From positions 1 to 31,669 of IMG/VR virus record IMGVR_UViG_3300033149_003973: a stretch of 31,669 nucleotides of DNA; one strand, written 5' to 3'. Within the stretch, counting starts at the first letter, position 1. The number at the start of each line of letters is the position of its first letter. This DNA comes from a virus. The translations under genes and the position numbers were made by a program. A model generated the notes under the pieces. It was not told the DNA's origin. It was given only the letters and a program-made list of their open reading frames with translations, and ran no database searches. Below, in pieces: positions 27,101 through 31,669 of this stretch.

Positions 27101-29744
27101 CTAACCCTTCAGGTGGTACTATATCCTTCGGCTCTACTATACCCTGGTCTACTAGTTCTTGCATCGTAAGCGGACGCTCCTCCGCTCTAGCCTCACGTTC
27201 GTCTACAACGACCAACCCTAAACCCAGTGGTAGGGCGATAGTCGTTGAACGCCAGTAGCCTTTCTTAGGTACGCCTTCAAAGGTTATACCCTCGTTAAGT
27301 AGGCGCTTGTAGAACCTAAGTGCTGTATTACGAAGAGGGATTGATTTATCCTCAAAATGAGGTCTTATGAGGTCATTCACGATATGATCGACTACCTCCT
27401 CCTTCGTCTCTGGAGTAATGACTCCACCAGCCTCCTGAAAGCCTTCAAAAACGTCCCTTAGGAGTTGGGCGTCCCTGTCCGGCAGATCCTCCGGTAGCCT
27501 TAAAGTAGGTCTAACGATAGGCATCCCTGTCTCATCAAGGGCCCCTACAAGCTCGTCTTTCTTAAAGCCGCCTAACTTAGACATCGTCCTCTTATACATA
27601 ACATCATACAAACCCTTAGACTGAGTCGAGCCGATTGGCATACTCGACAAATCGGGGACGAATACCCTATCTATCCCTTTCTCCTTAGCATCCTTTATAA
27701 GGGTAGCTAGGGCGTCTATACGATATCGTTCTAATCGCTTAAGAGCTTTTTTAGACGTACTCTCCGAGACTTTAAAGGATGGCAGGTTCCTTAGGTCTTT
27801 TATAAGCGCCTCTATATACCTTTGTACATCCGACTGTATCTCATGGATAACTCGGACCTTCCTACCATCAGGAACGGTAACATCTTTATAACGTATCCAA
27901 AGGAGACCACCTGGATGTGCCGTACCTGCACCTTCGACAACCGCCTTGTTAAGAAGTTGTTCAACTGGATCCTCACGGGCTCCTTTTCTAAGGTTAACCT
28001 TTAACACCTCGTCAGCCTCACCGGGAAGCCAAGTCTCAACAGCTTCAGGGGTCCACTCGCCAAACTCGCCGACGACCTCAGGACTACGACTCTTCAACGC
28101 CTGCTCTATATCCCTCAAAGCTACCTTAGCCCTAGGTTGGAAACCCTCTGTTTTTAACGTATGGCTTGCCGAGGGTAATTTACCTTTCAACTCACCCCAG
28201 GAAATCTGGTCCTTACCCTGAGATTTGAAGTAGTTACGGAACGCCTCTAAGGCTCTATCTTGCTTTGTTAATATCCTACCAAACCTTTGAACTGAGTCCT
28301 CAGGAATACGAGCCTCCTTCAGAACTCTTTTTATAGCGTCATAAACCCTTTGAGATACAAAAGGATGACGATTTATAAGATAATCCTCCTGTAAGTTTAT
28401 ACCTAAGATATTCAGGAAATCCTCAAACCAATCTGAGGGCAACCGTTCTCCTTCTAATTTAGACACAAATTTGGCCAGTTCATGTAAACCCTCTCGACGA
28501 AAACCCTCTGTAAGTTTAGACTTAAGATATTCAGGAATTCCTTTAGGTATATAGGCAGCCTCAGCCTCATCAGGTCTTGTTAATTCTAACCCTAGGGCAC
28601 CTAACCCTAAGGCCGGCAATCCTATCAACCTTCTATACTTCATCAAAATCTCTTGAGCTTTACGTGCGAACGTACCAGCACCTTCTTCTTCTCTAAAATA
28701 CTTCAAAACCTCCTTATAGGCATCTAAGGGGTGCGTACCCTCCTGCATCTCCGACAACCATCTTTGTAAATGTATCTTAACTGGCTCGGGAACATCTTTC
28801 TCTTTCAACAACTGACGGACCTCTCTAATTACAGGCCTACGCTGAGCCCTTTGGGTTAACGTAGTACCACGCCTCTCGCTCGTAAGAACGCTAGGCTCCT
28901 CTATAGGTTTACGACTCGCCCTTAGACGTTCCTCAGCCTTACGTACACCCATAGCCTCCCTAGGTCTAAACTTAGCTTGGTTGGATTGGTACCAACCCTC
29001 GCCACCTTGCTGACGTTTACCCCACCAACGTAAAAAGTACTCCTTAGGATCCTTGGCCCTAGCACTCTTAGCCAGCTCTCTCCAGAATCTCTTGTCGGCG
29101 TGCTGCCATACCTTCTCACCAGAAGGTATTAGCTCCTCCACGGCTCCCTCGGGGGTACGTCGCACCCTCATCTCTCTAAGGGCCTGGGCGATCTCTGTAG
29201 CCCTTTTACGTCGAGTCTCAGCAGCCTTAAGTCTAGCCCTTGCTCGACTTACCAAAGGTAGCCTCTCCCTGTAGGCTTGAACCTTACCACCCTCAGTCAA
29301 TCTGGTCTTATACTCCCAGGGTCTAGGGATACCTATCACCTCTCTCATAACGTAAAGATGGGCAGGCTCCCTAGTCTTAGGGTGGAGGGCTTCAACCTTC
29401 CCCTCAGGAGTTACTGTGTAGATCCAGTCTATAGCACGTCGACCTCTCTTAGGCTCGCCCTTGAATATTAATTGCTCTAGTTGACGCCTTTGCTCTGGGT
29501 TGATTGCCTTATCCAACTCCTCTTGGAGACGTAAACGCTCAGCCTCTGCCTCTAAGTAGTCTTGCCATAATGGATGCTCAGGATGCATACCTTTAGGGAT
29601 GGGTCGCATACCCTTAGGCATCCTAGTCATCTCCCTCTCAGAACGTCTGAGTGCTTCCGCAAAACCTTCAGGAGGGGTTAGGCGTCTAGCCCTCTCCCTT
29701 AGGTGTCTGAGTAGTAACGTAAGATACTTCTCACCTGCAGGCAT
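24174..29744 (-). CDS. Giant internal virion / polyvalent ejection protein
   Basis: A 1856-residue protein, by far the longest gene, expected inside the capsid and ejected with the DNA as in podophages. Two hydrophobic segments, at about 372-388 (RLIGLPALGLGALGLELT) and 833-847 (TTIALPLGLGLVVV), are each followed by an acidic Ala-Glu-rich stretch (PDEAEAA, DEREARAEE), dividing it into three parts. Part 2 has VIHEIQSD near 632-639, a motif I associate with phage polyvalent proteins. Part 3 ends with a conserved-looking membrane-like region (PFVTFTYKAIPYIMETTIRA, LPWRDSQGRLQLLDLTYILP). Its ATG overlaps the upstream stop (TAATG). Roles of single domains are not proven. Confidence 0.75.
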   Translation of the reverse strand: MPAGEKYLTLLLRHLRERARRLTPPEGFAEALRRSEREMTRMPKGMRPIPKGMHPEHPLWQDYLEAEAERLRLQEELDKAINPEQRRQLEQLIFKGEPKRGRRAIDWIYTVTPEGKVEALHPKTREPAHLYVMREVIGIPRPWEYKTRLTEGGKVQAYRERLPLVSRARARLKAAETRRKRATEIAQALREMRVRRTPEGAVEELIPSGEKVWQHADKRFWRELAKSARAKDPKEYFLRWWGKRQQGGEGWYQSNQAKFRPREAMGVRKAEERLRASRKPIEEPSVLTSERRGTTLTQRAQRRPVIREVRQLLKEKDVPEPVKIHLQRWLSEMQEGTHPLDAYKEVLKYFREEEGAGTFARKAQEILMKYRRLIGLPALGLGALGLELTRPDEAEAAYIPKGIPEYLKSKLTEGFRREGLHELAKFVSKLEGERLPSDWFEDFLNILGINLQEDYLINRHPFVSQRVYDAIKRVLKEARIPEDSVQRFGRILTKQDRALEAFRNYFKSQGKDQISWGELKGKLPSASHTLKTEGFQPRAKVALRDIEQALKSRSPEVVGEFGEWTPEAVETWLPGEADEVLKVNLRKGAREDPVEQLLNKAVVEGAGTAHPGGLLWIRYKDVTVPDGRKVRVIHEIQSDVQRYIEALIKDLRNLPSFKVSESTSKKALKRLERYRIDALATLIKDAKEKGIDRVFVPDLSSMPIGSTQSKGLYDVMYKRTMSKLGGFKKDELVGALDETGMPIVRPTLRLPEDLPDRDAQLLRDVFEGFQEAGGVITPETKEEVVDHIVNDLIRPHFEDKSIPLRNTALRFYKRLLNEGITFEGVPKKGYWRSTTIALPLGLGLVVVDEREARAEERPLTMQELVDQGIVEPKDIVPPEGLEEKSEVVKPGEATYPFDPFHPERKPVDVKQLSRTMKQYVTQQELDNMSLKYGLVKGVTGPMFFTPGYKETMDFTKERLEDMYKQLGIEPKPYVEQAGEIIGEFAPITMFMGAARWTIGALRWSPNFWNKFITTGAYGAAYEWAKGRAKTPEEVAKEAALWGGLEVLPYVPKAISFPFRLVGRYMKNRDKFADRIIKTAWEVIEGQRGVGPLRIPQPKDFGRLIRPWIEDFGETWREWLQPALYRMEPKVRRMFRDYYRNLGIHKEEALGLAERIVTGKNLEKGIEPLNSYERQKLYEYFAERFKIAKTPTQAYKELRQHVEGIAFWSERAQARSKVGVLADLPADRRGLIKRYAKDINKYMTHWGQEATKAGWKKVKGQIQPLMSVWTFQRNAGAWLGRYYKTLDAETVKKLEDVLRTPLTDRNSFRKTEMLRLDLSRFMRRHDLSKEAREALGEVVDAGEVAYQSLVDITRDVETARLFQTIHNMKNVFKTPREFRQAVKNVPTFDGSRWVRVPVTEGPWAKYGVLEGGYLHRDVWLELKSFIDPIQESVPLLREAMQLWKFGKVVARPSTHFRNMMSNVILNHLGGMPLYSPRSLESYIEALRVIRNPEKHKAMWEEMRDVGVFTGAFGAEELRALKAVRLENVKNVGELVGTLTSKLARKGARLYTLEEHWAKAAKYLHNVKYRGMSSVEAAEDAVKSTFHYGEITPFIRRVRTSPLGFPFVTFTYKAIPYIMETTIRAPWRIAGLMSALWLGAQASLETLNITDEEWKDLRKRLPGYVKNGAYLPLPWRDSQGRLQLLDLTYILPWGDFYEVLRAGGEEGRLGIGRFIFANPLFTTAYELAFNKNYAGQPIRHDWEPTPIQAFKVFNHIWKAAVPSIFIGGYDFMKVYNLLFEEQREYEPTAKQVLASQFGLKTFARTEEQVARVDYARRQEQERELWSQVYREYRGGAGLSERAVRRAQDRLRRIWAVED

Positions 29745-30853
29745 TATTTAACCCTCGTCTTCTTTCTTAATTGGTTTATGAGGTGTTGTCGCCTTAACTC
29801 TAAGGTGTCTACGTCTACGATAGAACCCTTCTTAGCCTTCTCATACAACTCTAGCAACTTAATAGCATACTCCACCTGAAGGGCTTCGTAGTCCTGAGGA
29901 GCCATTTTTGGAGGCTTGGGAACGCCGTCCTGCGTTAAAGAGCGGTTGTGGGTAAGTTGGTAGGCTTGCTGTGCAAATGCTTGTGTGGGACTCCTTAAAG
30001 CCTCGACCGCAGGTTGGTTGGGCGGCTTACCAGTAAAGACGCTCTTTAGGTAGTCGAGTCGTCCTGGACCAGATTCAGATTGTTCGCCGACAGGCTCTCC
30101 CAGCAAATCTACATAACTAGGGCCACCTATGCCGAGTTCCGTAGATATAGCGTCTAGTCGAGCAGCTACACCTAGAGCGGCCTCCATCAACTTCTTCCTT
30201 TGATCCCTGGTTAGGCGTATATCGCCAGCATCGGCCAGCATTCTACGTAGATCCTCAGAAAGAGCTGTAAACAACCTAACGTCTTGCGTGTGACCTATAT
30301 CCTGCATACGTAAAAGATCTAAGGTCATCTGAGTATCTAAGGCCTCCAGACGTCTTTGCGTCTCCAATCTACCTAGTTCTAAGTTGGTCTGCAGACCCTT
30401 TATCCTTAGGTTATATTCAGCCCGTTGCTCAGGTGTTAGGGGTAGCCTTTCTAACGTACCATAAGGGGTCCTAAACCCGCCTGGGACGAGGTCCTCCTCA
30501 ACAACACCCTCGCGTGTCGTAGGCTCATGTAACACATAACCTCTACTCATAAGGTCTAATACATCCGAGCGCCTTTGACGCTTACCTCTCAACTCCTCAA
30601 TTTGGAATTGGGCTTTACGTCTCTCCTCCTCTATTTCCTTCTCGAACTCTTGTCTTTCTCTAGCCTGGCGTGTAAGGAAGTCCCATTCGCGCTCTTGTAG
30701 ACGTTCGCGCTGACCCATCTCCTCACGTCTTAATCGGTAGTCCTCTCTAAGGGCCTGAATACGTTGACCAGCCATTATACCCTCGATAAAACGTCTAGCA
30801 AACTGAGGGTCGAACCTTCCCTCTACTATACCTTGCAAAGTAGGATCATACAT
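29744..30853 (-). CDS. Coiled-coil internal virion protein (probable)
   Basis: A 369-residue helical protein. Residues 25-100 are a charged coiled coil (RRFIEGIMAGQRIQALREDY then Arg/Glu-rich repeats), residues 140-210 another helix bundle, with a Gly/Pro-rich section near 245-300. Gene position next to the giant protein, overlapping it by one base (TAATG), suggests a core or ejection protein made in equal amounts. The ATG follows AGGAGGTAGTAGTT. It has no enzymatic motif that I can see. Confidence 0.65.
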   Translation of the reverse strand: MYDPTLQGIVEGRFDPQFARRFIEGIMAGQRIQALREDYRLRREEMGQRERLQEREWDFLTRQARERQEFEKEIEEERRKAQFQIEELRGKRQRRSDVLDLMSRGYVLHEPTTREGVVEEDLVPGGFRTPYGTLERLPLTPEQRAEYNLRIKGLQTNLELGRLETQRRLEALDTQMTLDLLRMQDIGHTQDVRLFTALSEDLRRMLADAGDIRLTRDQRKKLMEAALGVAARLDAISTELGIGGPSYVDLLGEPVGEQSESGPGRLDYLKSVFTGKPPNQPAVEALRSPTQAFAQQAYQLTHNRSLTQDGVPKPPKMAPQDYEALQVEYAIKLLELYEKAKKGSIVDVDTLELRRQHLINQLRKKTRVK

Positions 30854-30878
30854 AACTACTACCTCCTAAAACAACTGC

Positions 30879-31669
30879 CTAAAACAGGGCTCCAGCGGTC
30901 TGCGCCTCGGTTAGTTGATCAAGCCTGGTCTCATTATAGTTAGGCGTTGACCATGGTACCCTGTTACCACTAAGTGCATATTGCATACCTAATGTATAAC
31001 CTAGGTCACCTACACCTCTTCCTAAGGTGGTCCAGAAAGCAGCTTTACCAGCCGCACCAGGCTGCACTCCTGGCCAAGGCGGACTGTAAGCACGTGAGGG
31101 TAGGCCTACAGCAGTCTGCAGGGCTGAAGTTCTAGCCTCCTGTTCCTGTAAGAATGGTATCGCCTCAGCTTCAGCTATAGCCTTTGCGGTCTCGGCGTCC
31201 ACTCCGGCCATTTGTAGCTCAGCTGCTAGGCGTTCCTTATCATAAGCGGCCTTCTCTCTCAACGAGGCTATTGCTAGGGGTAACGCTTCCTCACTTATCC
31301 TCCTTTCAGCGTACCCTCCACCTCTCCATGGCTCAAAGGACCAGCCACCAGGTCGAAAGGTCTCCTCGGCGCCACGTAGAAATCTAGCATACTCCGCCTG
31401 TGCTGTAGAGGTTGTAGGAATCCTACTAACGTACTCGCCGAGTAATTCTTTAGTGCGTTCGCCACCTCTCCTGAGGGCGTCTACATATTCTTCCATAGAG
31501 GGGGCTCGCCATTCCTCAGCCCTTCGAACTAGGCCCTTTAGTCCATAGTAGGGGACGTTTGGATCTGCGCCAGACTTCTCACCTCTCAACCACTCAGGAT
31601 AGCCGTAGCCCCACCTATGTATCTCTCTTAGGGCTGCAGCTTGCTCATCTGCGGCACCCCTGTAGGCAG
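30879..31669 (-). CDS. Partial internal virion protein, 5' end outside the window
   Basis: The frame stays open to the right edge, giving 263 visible C-terminal residues; an apparent TTG start at 31589 lies inside the coding region and is not the true start, because codons upstream of it (AYRGAADEQAAALREIHRWG) continue without a stop. The protein has an Ala/Glu-rich helix (ASLREKAAYDKERLAAELQM, about residues 135-180 of the visible part) and a Gly/Pro-rich end. It precedes two other virion genes with 25 bases of spacing. A structural or ejection role is inferred from position and composition. Confidence 0.6.
   Translation of the reverse strand, partial: AYRGAADEQAAALREIHRWGYGYPEWLRGEKSGADPNVPYYGLKGLVRRAEEWRAPSMEEYVDALRRGGERTKELLGEYVSRIPTTSTAQAEYARFLRGAEETFRPGGWSFEPWRGGGYAERRISEEALPLAIASLREKAAYDKERLAAELQMAGVDAETAKAIAEAEAIPFLQEQEARTSALQTAVGLPSRAYSPPWPGVQPGAAGKAAFWTTLGRGVGDLGYTLGMQYALSGNRVPWSTPNYNETRLDQLTEAQTAGALF

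Noticed and set aside
31587-31589. TTG as start of the rightmost gene
   Set aside because: The same frame stays open from there to the window edge with sensible codons, so the true start is outside the window.
1-31669. Integrase, excisionase, attachment site or CI-type lysogeny switch
   Set aside because: No recombinase motifs or long tRNA-like direct repeats were seen; the window gives no support for a temperate lifestyle.

Overview
The window is an internal piece of a tailed double-stranded DNA bacteriophage genome (Caudoviricetes). Hallmark genes read from the sequence are a large terminase, portal, scaffold, HK97-type capsid, holin and peptidase lysis genes, a giant internal-virion protein, a phage-type DNA polymerase I, and a Sak4-like recombination set. 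No integrase, lysogeny repressor or tRNA gene was recognised. Almost every gene has a strong AAAGGAGGTGA-type Shine-Dalgarno site. This fits a host with strong SD usage, such as a Bacillota-like or thermophilic bacterium, but the host cannot be named from the sequence. Genes run off both edges, so the genome is larger than the window.

Layout. (1) 1-7675, minus strand: a late operon in the order terminase small subunit, small protein, M15-type endolysin, 3TM holin, large terminase, portal, small protein, scaffold, major capsid protein, partial gene. (2) 7676-9192: a regulatory region around one small gene (8153-8362). It holds a leftward promoter, a rightward promoter, a terminator, iterons about 38 bp apart, palindromes, inverted repeats and an almost pure A+T core; it is a candidate replication origin and control switch. 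(3) 9193-24156, plus strand: the early, replication and DNA-modification operon. (4) 24174-31669, minus strand: three internal-virion genes, converging on the end of the early operon. If the genome is circular or permuted, block 4 is probably the far end of the same leftward late operon that leaves the window at position 1.

How the genes work together. FolE, QueD, QueE and QueC form a complete GTP-to-preQ0 pathway. A DpdA-type transglycosylase, placed directly after the DNA polymerase, is the expected enzyme for exchanging guanine in DNA for the 7-deazaguanine base. No QueF or amidotransferase is visible, so preQ0 in DNA is the simplest prediction; such modification is known to protect other phages from restriction. 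The polymerase carries an N-terminal family-4-like uracil-DNA glycosylase domain with intact iron-sulphur cysteines but altered active-site motifs. A RecB/Cas4-like nuclease, a Sak4-like ATPase and an SSB-like protein make up a recombination module. A cluster of small cysteine-rich proteins, including a paralogous pair, sits between that module and queD.

The least explained features are non-coding: the iteron region, three or four intergenic elements that would fold into RNAs closed by long stems, and repeated insertion of roughly 10-bp tandem repeats just upstream of ribosome-binding sites.
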